Assembly: GCF_030272615.1 (NCBI RefSeq)
Contig: NC_081407.1
Location: 377,445,132-377,509,131 of the forward strand
Source: Cryptomeria japonica
Taxonomy: Eukaryota; Streptophyta; Pinopsida; Cupressales; Cupressaceae
Length of the DNA stretch: 64,000 bases
Direction: 5' to 3'
In this document: positions 10,538 through 20,759 of the stretch, one piece after another
Layout: the number at the start of each line of letters is the position of its first letter
Numbering within the stretch: the first letter of the stretch is position 1
Made by a program: the position numbers and the translations under genes
Notes under the pieces: generated by a model
Databases searched by the model: none
What the model was told of the DNA's origin: nothing
What the model saw: only the letters and a program-made list of their open reading frames with translations

Positions 10538-10664
10538 CGGACATTTTTTCCGAAATTTCGGGAGATTGTCCTGATTGTATTTAACAGCTTAAATCTGGAA
10601 GATTGGCTGGTTTTACTGAAATTTGCTACCTCTAAATTCAAAATCTTCTTTCTCTTTCTAGTGC

Positions 10665-13600
10665 ATGAGTTTTACAACAATAAGCCCTACTTACACTATT
10701 CCCGTTAGACGAAGCCTTAGAATTAAGTCCTTCCAAGGTTTAATTACTGAGGAGATGGAACCTAATTTGAATGGTCTTTTTAACGAGGACATGGGTAATT
10801 CCTCTAATCCTCTTAATGATGAAGAAGCTCTCCATGAGGTTTCTATAGAACAACTTTCAAAATTGGATAACCAATTTGACGATTTTCGACAATGGATGTC
10901 TCAAGAATACCCTGATAGTCAAGCTCTTCCTTTAATTGAGGGTCTAAAATGTATGCTTCAAAGTGATAAGAATGGAATTGATATTTTGCGTGGTATCGCA
11001 CACATTGTGGATTCAAATGTGATGCCTATGAAGAGTTGTGCTGAAACCTTAGGTTATACACAACCTCCTACTCAAGACAATCATTCTATTCCTTTGACGA
11101 CTCCTATTGCTAGTATACCTACTTTTACATCAAACATAATGACTACTTCAATACAAGACATTCCTCCTATGATCACTAATCATGGGGGCAATCCCTCTTC
11201 TTCAATCAACCCTCTTCCTTCATTCAATCCAACTTCTTCATTCATTCCTTCAATAAGTGTGCCTATTATATCACCACAAATGAACATGACGCAAGGGGGC
11301 AATTCATTTAACCATTCCATTCCTCCTTGTAGTGTTCCTCCTGTCCAATCATCTCCTATGACTAACTATCATAGTGTCCCACCACCTTACTTTCTACCTT
11401 CTTTCAATAACATAACACCTCCATCACAATCTAACATGTCTAATATGAACTCTTCGACTGAAGCGACCATTAATAATCTTGCACAAACTGTCTCTTCTTT
11501 ACAGCAACAAATTGCCTCTATGAATCAATCTAAGTTTAGTGTGCCCACATTTGATGTTGCGAGTCCACTTTCTCTTGATATTGTTCGAGCTATTCCCCAT
11601 AAACATGTTGAAATTCCACATTTGGAGCTTTATAATGGTAAGGGTGATCCTCTAACACATGTTAAGACCTTTCAAACAATATGTACTGATTTTGCTTATG
11701 ACCAAAGGTTGCTTGCAAAACTGTTTACTAGAACATTAAGAGACAAAGCCCTACAATGGTATTGCTCGTTGCCTTCCTATTCTATTACTTCTTTCGAACA
11801 ACTTGCAAATGCTTTCATTCAACAATTTCAAAACAATATAAGTCCTAAAGTTACTTTGATTGATTTAATGCATTGTAAACAAGGTGTTAAAGAAAAAGTG
11901 ACTGATTTCATTGGTAGATATAAGCATTTGTATGCTCAAATTTCTTTTCCAGTGTCTGACAATGATATTCAAAGAATCTTCATTTCTAATTTACAAAAAG
12001 ACATTAGAGAAAAACTCTTGTTTTCTGAGTTTACTTCTTTCCAACAGTTGTGCACAACTCTTCACAATTATCAACTGACTGTGAGTCAAATGGAACAATC
12101 ACATCCTATGGCTCCGAGTGATAAGGGTGATAGTAGTCAACAACCATTTGGGAAGTTTAAACCGAACAGAGAGTCCATTAAATTCAATGAAAACATCATC
12201 AACAACAATGTGAATGCAGCATCAGGTGTGTCTCCTATTTCTAAGTTTTTCAAGAAAGAAAGAAAGTTTACTCCTTTGAATGAATCATTACATAGTATTA
12301 TGAATAAGTTATTGAAACAAAATGTTCTTACTCTTCCTCCTATAAGGAAAATTGATCCTGCAAAGATTAGTTCACCTTATTTTGATAACAAATCTTTTTG
12401 TCAATTTCATCGTCAACCTGGGCATGATACTGAAAAATGTTTTGCTTTAAAGGGGAAAATTCAAGATTTGATTGATAATAATACTATTTCTATTTCTGGA
12501 GTGAATGATAAAGGCAACAAATCTATAGCTCCTCCTAACCAAAATCTTCAGATTTTTACTGATCCATTGCCTTCTCATACCTCTAGTGTGATTGATACTA
12601 CTGATTCCTCTATCTCACCTGATGATCTTGTGTCCATGACTCCGAATGTGATTAACTTTGTTGAGCAGCAGAAAATCCCTAAAGAACTTTCCATCACCTT
12701 TGATTCTAGTGAAACTATCAGAGCACCTGATGGTCCTTTATATATAGTTGCAAAAGTCAAGAATACACCTTGCCATGGAGTGCTTATTGAGCCTTCTTGT
12801 ATGGTTAATGTCATTACTGAAGAATTTCTTTTTACTTTGCAATTGAATCAAGTAATCTATGACAAAACAGATGTGATTGTGAAACTATTTGATGCATTTT
12901 CTTCTCCTGCAATTGGTTCTATTACATTACCTATTGAGGTCCATAACAAATCCCTTGAGGTGAACTTTGCTATTATTCCATCTTCCGAACAATTTCGTGT
13001 GAAGCTTGGCTATCCTTGGCTATCTTCCATGAAAGCTATTGCTTCTCCTATTCACAAGTGTTTGAAATTTCCCCATAATGGTGAAGTTGTTACTGTCAAT
13101 CATAGTCTCTTTAAACCAGCTGAAAGAACCTCTAGTGTTCCTATTGATTACTTTTGGCCTAAACAATTCCAATCTCTTCCTCCGCGAAGTGATCATCTTT
13201 TCAAATCTTATCAAAAATGGAAAACAGATATGATCTTATCTCTGAGTGAACCTAGAACACCCAAACTTGATATTCCTATCATTCTTGAGAAGGAAGTTCT
13301 TCCTTTGAAAGATAAAACCAATGTCTTTCCTCAAGAAGATTCCCAACCCATTCCTATGGATGTGACTATGTCTATGTCTAATAAACTTCCTAAAAGTAGA
13401 CCTATCCCTCCTTGTCATGATGGACTTGGTCTCCTTCCTAAACCAAATATTCCTCCCTTATATGGAGCAGTTCCTCCTCCTTCCTCTTATGGAGAGAAGA
13501 GACCTTCCTCTTCTCCTATTGTTCAACCTAAGAGACCACAACCTAAACACCCAAGTGATAAGGATGAGAACATTCCTCCTCCTCAATCTTCTCAACTTCC

Positions 13601-14093
13601 TACTAAGACTAGACGAAATCGTTCTGCACGCGAACGTCGACGAAAGCGTCGTCTTAGAGCTCAAACTTTGCAATCCCCAAAAACACCTTCAACAAGCATT
13701 ATTCCATTTTCTCCTCAGCCGACGATTGAGCCACAATCTCCTAAACATAAGATGCATGATGGTCTTGATCTTGTGCGAGTTAAAGATCCTATTTTCATAA
13801 ATCTTGATGATGATATAGATGAAAATGTTATTCATGATGCAAATGTTACTCCTGTTCATTCTGATAGTGAATATGAACTTGTTGATATTGATAACCATTT
13901 ATCTAATGAATTTTCTAAAGCACTTATCCTAGCTCCTAGACAAGAACACCGTGGCTTGGGATATGAACATAGCCCTTGTTTGGATCTTGTGATAGCTCCA
14001 TCTGCTGTGTTGGATGTTCCTCCTCTAGCGTGTTCCCTACCTTCCCGAAACATTGATCAGCAAGATCGGGGGGTAGATGACATGCTAGACTAG
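10665..14093 (+). CDS. gag: gag (capsid/nucleocapsid) with inactive-looking protease domain, 1142 codons
   Basis: Intact frame from the ATG at 10665. Residues 1-120 are acidic. About 125-310 is Pro/Ser/Thr-rich and disordered. About 318-470 is a Ty3-type capsid domain (YNGKGDP at 323, then LRDKALQWY and FIQQFQNNI). A nucleocapsid knuckle variant with His in place of the second Cys, C-x2-H-x4-H-x4-C, starts at Cys579. A retropepsin-like fold follows, with VLIEPSC around Glu709 where an active enzyme would have Asp-Ser/Thr-Gly, so proteolysis is unlikely. It is followed by the conserved GYPWLSSMKAIASPIHKCL region. The C-terminus is Pro-rich with a basic patch near 980-1000 (RERRRKRRLR) that could be a nuclear signal or RNA-binding site. 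The protein would assemble the particle; polymerase must come from another element. Confidence 0.9.
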   Translation: MSFTTISPTYTIPVRRSLRIKSFQGLITEEMEPNLNGLFNEDMGNSSNPLNDEEALHEVSIEQLSKLDNQFDDFRQWMSQEYPDSQALPLIEGLKCMLQSDKNGIDILRGIAHIVDSNVMPMKSCAETLGYTQPPTQDNHSIPLTTPIASIPTFTSNIMTTSIQDIPPMITNHGGNPSSSINPLPSFNPTSSFIPSISVPIISPQMNMTQGGNSFNHSIPPCSVPPVQSSPMTNYHSVPPPYFLPSFNNITPPSQSNMSNMNSSTEATINNLAQTVSSLQQQIASMNQSKFSVPTFDVASPLSLDIVRAIPHKHVEIPHLELYNGKGDPLTHVKTFQTICTDFAYDQRLLAKLFTRTLRDKALQWYCSLPSYSITSFEQLANAFIQQFQNNISPKVTLIDLMHCKQGVKEKVTDFIGRYKHLYAQISFPVSDNDIQRIFISNLQKDIREKLLFSEFTSFQQLCTTLHNYQLTVSQMEQSHPMAPSDKGDSSQQPFGKFKPNRESIKFNENIINNNVNAASGVSPISKFFKKERKFTPLNESLHSIMNKLLKQNVLTLPPIRKIDPAKISSPYFDNKSFCQFHRQPGHDTEKCFALKGKIQDLIDNNTISISGVNDKGNKSIAPPNQNLQIFTDPLPSHTSSVIDTTDSSISPDDLVSMTPNVINFVEQQKIPKELSITFDSSETIRAPDGPLYIVAKVKNTPCHGVLIEPSCMVNVITEEFLFTLQLNQVIYDKTDVIVKLFDAFSSPAIGSITLPIEVHNKSLEVNFAIIPSSEQFRVKLGYPWLSSMKAIASPIHKCLKFPHNGEVVTVNHSLFKPAERTSSVPIDYFWPKQFQSLPPRSDHLFKSYQKWKTDMILSLSEPRTPKLDIPIILEKEVLPLKDKTNVFPQEDSQPIPMDVTMSMSNKLPKSRPIPPCHDGLGLLPKPNIPPLYGAVPPPSSYGEKRPSSSPIVQPKRPQPKHPSDKDENIPPPQSSQLPTKTRRNRSARERRRKRRLRAQTLQSPKTPSTSIIPFSPQPTIEPQSPKHKMHDGLDLVRVKDPIFINLDDDIDENVIHDANVTPVHSDSEYELVDIDNHLSNEFSKALILAPRQEHRGLGYEHSPCLDLVIAPSAVLDVPPLACSLPSRNIDQQDRGVDDMLD

Positions 14094-14836
14094 TTTCATT
14101 AGCATAGCAGATTCTCTCCCCCTCTCTTTTGTTACTTCCTCTATATGTTACTCTCATTCTTCTATTTGTTGTCCTTAGTGTTGTCTACTTGCGGACGATG
14201 CAAAGCATTGAGATCTCTCGATCTCTCTCATGTTGACTCAAAAGACACATGTGTTCCCTTCTTCTAGGTGACCTTCCTTGATTGGGGAATGAAGAACAAT
14301 TATGCATACATACATATGATATACATGAATTATCATATAGCATACTAACCCCGAGGAAAGCGAAGTCACCTTGTGCTTTGTGTTTTGTGTCTATTATCCT
14401 TGGGCTTATCTAACACTTGGGGGCTAAATCCTTGTGATAACGTGCTCCTTTCCCTTCTCATTCTTATATGTATCACTACCTTAAAGCAATCACCCCCGGT
14501 GAGGCGTGTGCGATCGCTTTAATGTAGTGGGGCATACATCCCGTTCATATCTTTTCAAGATACTTGAAAATTTCTTGACAAATTTAGCTTTGCCTTGAAA
14601 ATTTTTGATATCTTTCTTGCATGACTCATAGTGAGGGAACCTTGCTACTGACAGTCATGGTTGTCCCTTGTGATCTTCCCTTTTACTTTGTCAATCGAAG
14701 TCGTAAGATCCTTAGTCCACTGGGGGCTTGGTGTATCTTGCCTCCTTGACGTGGTGAAAGTCTTTCAATGTTGTTTCCTTGTACTTTACCGGAAGTATGA
14801 GCGTACGCCTATACTCCCGCCAAAGTGGGGGCTAAA
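14094..14836 (+). other. 3' non-coding region and polypurine tract
   Basis: About 740 bp without a credible frame between gag and the 3' LTR. It ends in AAAGTGGGGGCTAAA (14822-14836), a polypurine tract that would prime plus-strand synthesis directly before the 3' LTR. A near-identical tract occurs at 55204-55218. Confidence 0.85.
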
Positions 14837-16071
14837 TGTAGCGTCCTAAAATTGTGACACTTGCAATTTCGACTGCATTTTGGTCTTCATGATGGTGACA
14901 CAACACGCAACCTGAATGGAGACCCCGAAACCTGATTATGACACCAAAAACTGCATTTTCTTGCACCCTGGCCTGAACCTCCTTTGCACCCTGCTGTCTC
15001 GGGAGGTGGGACCAGAGCGCCCAGCGCCCTGGTCCCCCAGGACCATGGCGCCCAGCGCCCTGGTCCCTGGGTCCTATTTTGGGCCCGGTCTCTTTTGGAC
15101 TTCGGGTCTTTATGTTTGCAAATTCGAAAATAAACTTTCCTGGTCGGCCTAAGGTCGAGAAAATCAGTCTATTAACCCTAATTGACAAGTATATAAACTA
15201 CATTCTCCTCTTTCATTTGATATGATGGAAAAGGCGTGGAAACTATACTCAAGCATTCAAGCATTCCTTCAAGCAATTGATCATTTCAAGTCTCCATTCA
15301 AGGCTAAGTGTTGCATTCAAGACAAGGATTCAACCATTGAAGAGGAGATCACATACTACATGCTACATACAACATACAACATACAACAAACAACAACATC
15401 TATACCTTCGCACATAAGGATACAAACATCCTTACAACAAGGTATTAGTACTTGTTTTACATTACATACATTTACATTTATAGCATTTCTCATTTCTTGG
15501 TTAATTCCAAAACTGGGGTTTGACCTAAAGGCAAACCCCTAATCCCTAACCCCCCAATCGTCTTCGCTTTTCTGTGTGTAGGTTGTAGGTACGCGGCTGA
15601 AATTGAAGATCTGGAATCCTTGTGCAGAGACGAACAGATCCCCCTTCGTTTCACGGATTTTTCAGAGGACCGTGTGCACGCCGGGTGCCATTGTCCTGAC
15701 AACTTTTGCTCAAATTTGCAGGACAGTGCCGTATCGACATTTTACTGCTAATTCCAGGTCCGCAGCTTCATCCTATATCCCTATCTCAGTTTATAAGCAA
15801 ATCTTTGTCACTTTCTATGCATTCCTAGCTTAATTCTTCTATCAGCATTCTTTACAAAAGAGGGTAGCCTTTCTTTCTTAACCCTTGAAACACATTTAGC
15901 ATCCAATCTTGCATTGTGTGGGATTGGATCTTGTGGGTTTCAACCCCTCTTTTGAATGTAAAGTCTCTCCCCTAAGTGAAAACCATCAACCCTAGTGAAT
16001 CTCCCTTCTCTCTCCTTGGAGTTGGAAGAGGGGAGAGCAACTAGGGTTCGATCGCGATTTTCCGCTTTACA
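14837..16071 (+). repeat. 3' LTR (1235 bp)
   Basis: Collinear with 8271-9482 from TGTAGCG to TTTACA. Differences are mostly C/T and G/A. It has an extra GC-rich segment near 15035-15065, lacks one 10 bp CAAGCATT unit, and keeps the TATA box. It is followed by CTCCT, the right TSD (16072-16076). Confidence 0.95.
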
Positions 16072-16076
16072 CTCCT

Positions 16077-16885
16077 GATGACCGTAAATATAAACCTACG
16101 AATGAAGGGGAGATGATGGTTACCCCTAGGACGTTTAGCAACAAGAATCCTCCCAGATGGGCGGCTAGCAAATACAAAACCACCAACAAACTAATCTCTA
16201 AGGCCGAGCCCCTCTCTAAAAAGAAAAATTTGGCAGCTAAGGACCATGGTCCGAAGATTTCGGATCAGGGAATTAATTTGGACATCCCTATCAACGTCCT
16301 GAAAGAAAAACAGGGGAACATGGCCAAAGAAGAGAACAGTGGGATATAGAGGACTAGTAACCTGATGAATCCGGTTATGGAAGCTACCAGAAGCCAGGAG
16401 AGCTGATGGAAGTGGGTGGAGCACGAATTTGATACCCTCAAAGAGGGGGTTAAAGAGATTATTGATATCTTCACTACTTCCCCTGAGCCCAGCAAATCTG
16501 AGAAACTTGTGATTATGACCCAAAAGCTCTCCTAGGACGTCGAGGTGATGAAATGCAATCACAAACAAAGAATTGAAAAGGTGGAGCAGTCTATTGTGGA
16601 GATTAAGAAAACTCTCAAGAACCTGGTGACATAAGCAAAGAAGCCATGAACAACAGTATAGAGGGGCTTGAAAAGATCAATGCCATGGTTGTTGATTACA
16701 GATCCTACCATAGTGAATTGGTGAAAGATATTGGAGGGGAAGATATGGCTGTTGGAGATAGGAAAACCACTGGTCCTAGTTCTAGAACTAGAAGTAGGAG
16801 CAGCAACAAGGGTACCTCCAGATTCATTCTGGAGGAACTGGAGGAAATCAACAAGATTTCCATCCAGAAGAACAAGGATCTGGTG
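16077..16885 (+). pseudogene. LINE ORF3, C-terminal part (3' fragment of split ORF)
   Basis: Continues the frame cut at 8270. A Lys/Pro-rich segment (PRTFSNKNPPRWAASKYK) comes first, then a charged, probably coiled-coil region (DTLKEGVKEIIDIF; KVEQSIVEIKKTLKNL; ILEELEEINKISIQKNKDL), ending in TAA near 16898. Four in-frame stops interrupt it. The relatives at 28.8-30.1 kb and 39.7-40.9 kb also end in a helical charged region. No enzyme domain is recognised; a nucleic-acid-binding or oligomerising role would be speculation. Confidence 0.6.
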
Positions 16886-17065
16886 CTCTCTCTTAATTGA
16901 GAGTCTTTCTTTTTTTTTGTCTTGTTTGTCTGCGTCTATTTTATTTTCGTGACTTCTCGGGGGTGCTCCCCTATTTTGATGTTAGTTCATGTCTATTTGG
17001 CTGATGGTCGATTGTTATAAAACTTTTGGTTTGGGTCCATGTAAAACCTGTTTATCTTTATCAAA
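16886..17065 (+). other. LINE 3' UTR and terminus
   Basis: T/G-rich segment ending TTTATCTTTATCAAAA directly before the 16 bp TSD. The minus-strand copy ending at 28237 terminates in TTTATTAATCAAAA, so a TTAT...ATCAAAA end appears to be a family feature that may guide reverse transcription. Confidence 0.7.
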
Positions 17066-17265
17066 AACATGTGAAACAAATTAGATGAATAATAAAAGAT
17101 AAAAGATCTAACTTTACAAAAAACATTTGTTTATAAATAAATTTATAAGTCATGTTTGTCCTCCAAACAATTTAGATTTACCAATGTAAAGTAAAATTAT
17201 ATGACGTACAAAAGTTAAAAATCAGTTAAAAATTTTGCTTACAAAAGTTTTTGAGTTTTGAAATT

Positions 17266-17990
17266 TTAATATATTGAATTTAAGGCAATGAGTTTCTGAA
17301 CAAAATTAACTTCCTTATCAACATGTTTCTTAGGATGAGGAGGAGAAGAAATGGAAGTGAGAAGAACATTGGAATCTCGCTTTTTGATAATAGCATTATA
17401 TTTGTGATGTATTTTGGGACCATAATTTTGCTCCAATTGTCTTTTCATATCACTTCTTCAACATATCCATTTTGCAACTTTTGAGATATTGTTACAAGGT
17501 GTCTTTGGCTTGTTATCATTAATTGTGTGTTGGTTTTGGGGTTGAGTAGGATGTTGAAGAAATCTAGGCCTCACATGACTAGAAACATGAATAATATTTA
17601 CATGATTAAGCTCTTTGTTCTCTAAGGACTCATCTTTAGCAGAGAGAGCATCAAGGAAAGTGATAATGATTTCATCTTCTTGCTCCAAGGTATCTTTATG
17701 GGTAAGACAAACTTTGGGAGAAGGATTAACTATATCCATCAATGCTTCATCTCTAGGAGGAATGCCATGCATAGAAGATAAAGTGACATTAAGGAAGGTG
17801 TTTATGATATCACCCTCTTCCTCTAGCATATCCCTATGTGAGAGGAGCATTTTAGGAGAAAGATCCACGTCATTCATCAAAACTTCATCCTTAGTAGAGA
17901 GAGTTTTAAAAGAAGTGTTAATAATCTTTTATCACACTAAAGTGTCCTCATGGGTAGGAGGATCCTTAGGAGAGGGTAAACCATAACTAT
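17266..17990 (-). pseudogene. Unknown ORF with three tandem 40-46 residue repeats
   Basis: One frame runs from about 17990 to the stop at 17266, with stops near 17935 and at about 17455. The N-terminal two thirds are three diverged repeats of the form SPK-x3-(S/T)H-x-D-x-LE-x2-x-x-II-x-TF-L, each ending in a (K/R)DE-x-L block. The C-terminus has VRPRFLQH, NNISKVAKWIC and YGPKIHHKYN. The duplicate at 42100-42400 keeps the C-terminal part without the internal stop. No known domain is recognised; it is probably an accessory or gag-like ORF of the host LTR element. Confidence 0.5.
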
Positions 17991-18216
17991 GAATGAAAGG
18001 AATAGCTAGTTTATCATCATATGGGTAAAAGGAAACATCATGAAAATCTTGAATAAAACTTGAAATTGAAATAGCAAAATAATTTAACAACTCCATCTAC
18101 AAATTGGATCAAACAAGATACTCATAATCCATCAAAGGTACAACCAAAGAAATGTTCTCTCAATGTATGCAATGAAAATATACAGTTTAAAACAAAAAGA
18201 TATACAAGTGTCAGAA

Positions 18217-18231
18217 GAGTCAGGTTCACCA
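18217..18231 (-). promoter_or_regulatory. Primer-binding-site-like sequence (minus strand)
   Basis: Minus strand reads TGGTGAACCTGACTC immediately downstream of an ATTACA terminus. It matches the site of the 8271-16071 element in 11 of the first 12 bases. Confidence 0.55.
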
Positions 18232-18234
18232 AAA

Positions 18235-20745
18235 TGTAATGGATGAAAATGGAATCGGGAAAGACTAAGGCCAAGATCCACTTTCATACAAACATTGGAA
18301 TACTACAATGCTACAATTGACTGGTGAGAAAACAAATATTCTATAGCAAACACATAGGTGGATAGTAAATTTGATTGTGCACCTATATCTACAATCTAGA
18401 GCTGAGTCTATGAAATCGAGATGCCCAAAACGCCCGTCTTTTGATTTCGGGACAGGATCTAATAATTTACTTCCTAAGACTGAGACTAAGCTTTCTAAAT
18501 TTGGAGGGAAACCTTGAGCATAGGGGCATACCAAGTTCCCTAGCCACGAAAATCATGTCTAATTTATGAGAATAGGTCTGTATCAGTCTAGTGAAGGTCC
18601 CCTAAACTCCATGTCTCTTTCAACGACCTATAGTTACACACAAGAGGGAAGAAAGTTTGTTGTGGATAGGGGTTTTCCTAGGTCAAACCCTAAGTTTGGA
18701 ATTAAGCTTGATTAAAATATAAAATTAACTTGAATTGAATTAGAAAGCATGCCTTTTGAGGGCAAGGCTATAATGCTCTTAGCATAAGTCATCCATGTTT
18801 TGATGCAAAAACATGATAAATCACATAAAATCCATCATGAAATTATAATTGAAACATAATATGAAGATTTATTGATGTAATTTATTGCTCCTTGATTCAG
18901 ATCTGTTCTTGAGGAAGAAGAATTACTCTTGAATTCAGGATGAGATGTTCTAGATGTTGAAATGAATTGAGGAGGTTGCCTTATATTGGGATTTCATAAT
19001 TCAATTCACCTTTAGGAAGACTCATATTTAGTGTATTTTCACACAAAGATAAATTTGGATAGGGCAAAACTACCCAATTATCCTCCTGAAATTCGAGGAA
19101 AAAGTGTGGGAACAAGGGAGTGTGACAGTCTTGGTCTCAACAACTTTATCCCAAATTTTTTAGGGATGCAAGATAAAGGGGTTCTAATATAATTCCATAT
19201 AAATGGCTCAAAACATGATGTGCAGATATGCAAAATATGTTTTGAAAGTTAAAATTTGGGGTAGGATAAGGATAAATTAGGATAATAAAAGATAAAGAAC
19301 ACGTCTATATTTAAGGGCCCAAACAATAGAGAGATGATGTGATTGTGCATCAAGAAAATTGGGTTAATCATGAAAACCAAATAACAATCAAAGAGAATCA
19401 CAAAATAGTTAAAATTTATGCTAAATTATCCTAATCTAACCAGAAAAACTACTAAAATTAAAACATAAATGCAAACCATGTTTCTCCAATAGAGCTTAGT
19501 TGTTCTTCCTTTCATCTCTTATTTTGATATGTCGCTCTCATCATGCAGTTAAAAATATGAAATGAAAGAAAGAATGTGATATTCGAGATTTACTACGAAT
19601 GTGCCTATGCAAGATAGAAATGCTAATTTCTAACAAAATAATAAAAATGAGACTATTGCTAAGCTATTTTGATATAATGAAGATACTAAAATTCTAGATG
19701 AATTGAATGAAGAAATAGGCCTCCTTTTATAGAAATCTAGATTTCAATGGACGGTCAAAGATTGAATTGATTTTTGTGACATCAAATGGACTTGATTGAG
19801 CACGCAACAAAGCTACCATTCAAGAGATGGATGAAAATCGAAAAAATCAAGGAGAAGATATTAGGGATAATTAATAAATAAAATATTTATTATCTCCTCA
19901 TGAAGACCAAATAAGTAAGTTGGAGATATTATGGAGATTTAATAATTAAAAATTATTAAATATCTCCCTATGAGAGGATAAATAGAAGAATTAAAAATTA
20001 AAAAATCAAGAATTATCCCCACGTGAGAGGATAAATGCAGATAATTAATAAATAAGATTTATTAAATATCTCCTCATAAAAGAATGATTTTCAAGTTTTG
20101 CATCTCATTTTTTAATTTAAAAAAAAAATGAATGAGATATTACCAAAAAGATTGGTTTTTGACAATCAAATAAAATAGGGAAATATATTAGTTTTCCAAA
20201 TTAAAAAATTAGGAGTATTTGGAGAGAATCGCATAAAACAAATAAAAAATATATTATTTCAAAAATTAGGAAAAGAAAATTAGGACAAATAATTTTAAAT
20301 AAATAAAGATATTTAATCAATTGCGATGACATGGTTAGATAATTAAATAATTTAAATAAATTATCCAGTTATGGGGAATACACACTGAACATTTAAATTA
20401 ACCCTACAAGGCAAAATAGTTAGACTGACATCGAGAGACCTCAATTTAGACAAATTAGGTCAAATTGGGTGAAATTGGGAAGAATTGGTAGTTGGGAAAA
20501 TTGGGAAAATTAGGTTAGTAAGGACTACGCGCGTGATATGTTAAAAATAGGAGACATAGGCATTGACCATTGCTTAGTATCTATCGTTTAAATAAAGTGG
20601 AAAAAGAGCCATATTATTGAATTAAATATTAATTAATTACAATAAAGGTCATATGATGCATAGAGAAATGAGAAATACTAAAATGAGTGCTACGAGAGTG
20701 TGAAATTGGGCACACTAATTAAGGTGTACAATTTACAATGCTACA
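18235..20745 (-). repeat. Probable LTR of the old minus-strand element, far end uncertain
   Basis: The plus strand starts TGTAATGGATG at 18235, next to the primer-site-like sequence. The other end is not certain; a possible terminus is the CTACAACA near 20740, just before copia gag-like sequence. No gene is visible. 19858-20090 contains three or four imperfect copies of a segment with ATTTATTAAATATCTCCTCAT and GAGAGGATAAAT, and many short AAATT/AATTT runs. Confidence 0.35.
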
Positions 20746-20759
20746 ACACCAATAGGCTT

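Larger units (their letters stand above)
9483..10664 (+). other. Long 5' leader of the LTR element with duplicated hairpin modules
   Basis: About 1.18 kb between LTR and gag, T-rich. Two copies of a module of about 110-120 bp occur (about 9825-9945 and 10460-10565). Each has an upstream stretch with TTTCATCC and AAAAA(T/G)TTGCGAG, a hairpin at 9885-9914 or 10508-10537, and ACATTTTTTCCGAAATTTCG directly after. A 260-codon frame (9650-10432) lies over the leader but is not conserved in the related element and is probably not translated. Confidence 0.7.
8271..16071 (+). mobile_element. Young non-autonomous LTR retrotransposon with gag only (TR-GAG type)
   Basis: A complete 7.8 kb element: 5' LTR 8271-9482, candidate primer-binding site, 1.2 kb leader, one intact 1142-codon gag frame, 0.74 kb 3' non-coding region, polypurine tract and 3' LTR 14837-16071, with TSD CTCCT on both sides. 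There is no reverse transcriptase, RNase H or integrase, and no room for them. Elements with this plan are described as TR-GAG and depend on an autonomous partner. The gag type and the long LTR and leader point to Ty3/Gypsy. The two LTRs differ by roughly 30 substitutions by eye (2-3%, mostly transitions) plus two short indels, so the insertion is fairly recent. Confidence 0.93.
8028..17065 (+). mobile_element. 5'-truncated LINE carrying ORF3, itself split by an LTR element
   Basis: Flanked by a perfect 16 bp duplication and ending in TTTATCTTTATCAAAA, the hallmarks of target-primed reverse transcription. After removing the nested LTR element (8271-16071) and one copy of its TSD, about 1.2 kb of LINE remains: the second half of an ORF (ORF3) and a T/G-rich 3' UTR. 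No RT or RNase H is left, so this copy was 5'-truncated on insertion. The same ORF follows RNase H in the copies at 28237-30719 and 39097-41363. Confidence 0.82.
17066..18234 (-). mobile_element. Internal region of an old minus-strand LTR element
   Basis: On the minus strand, an LTR end (...ATTACA) at 18235 is followed by TTTTGGTGAACCTGACTC, a primer-binding-site-like sequence. A leader and a reading frame follow toward 17266. The first part (17066-17950) is duplicated at 41800-42660. 17066-17081 is also the right TSD of the inserted LINE. Confidence 0.55.

Noticed and set aside
12575-14157. Antisense frames opposite gag (for example 13458-13673, 13689-13898)
   Set aside because: Shadows of a codon-biased intact gag frame; no motifs.
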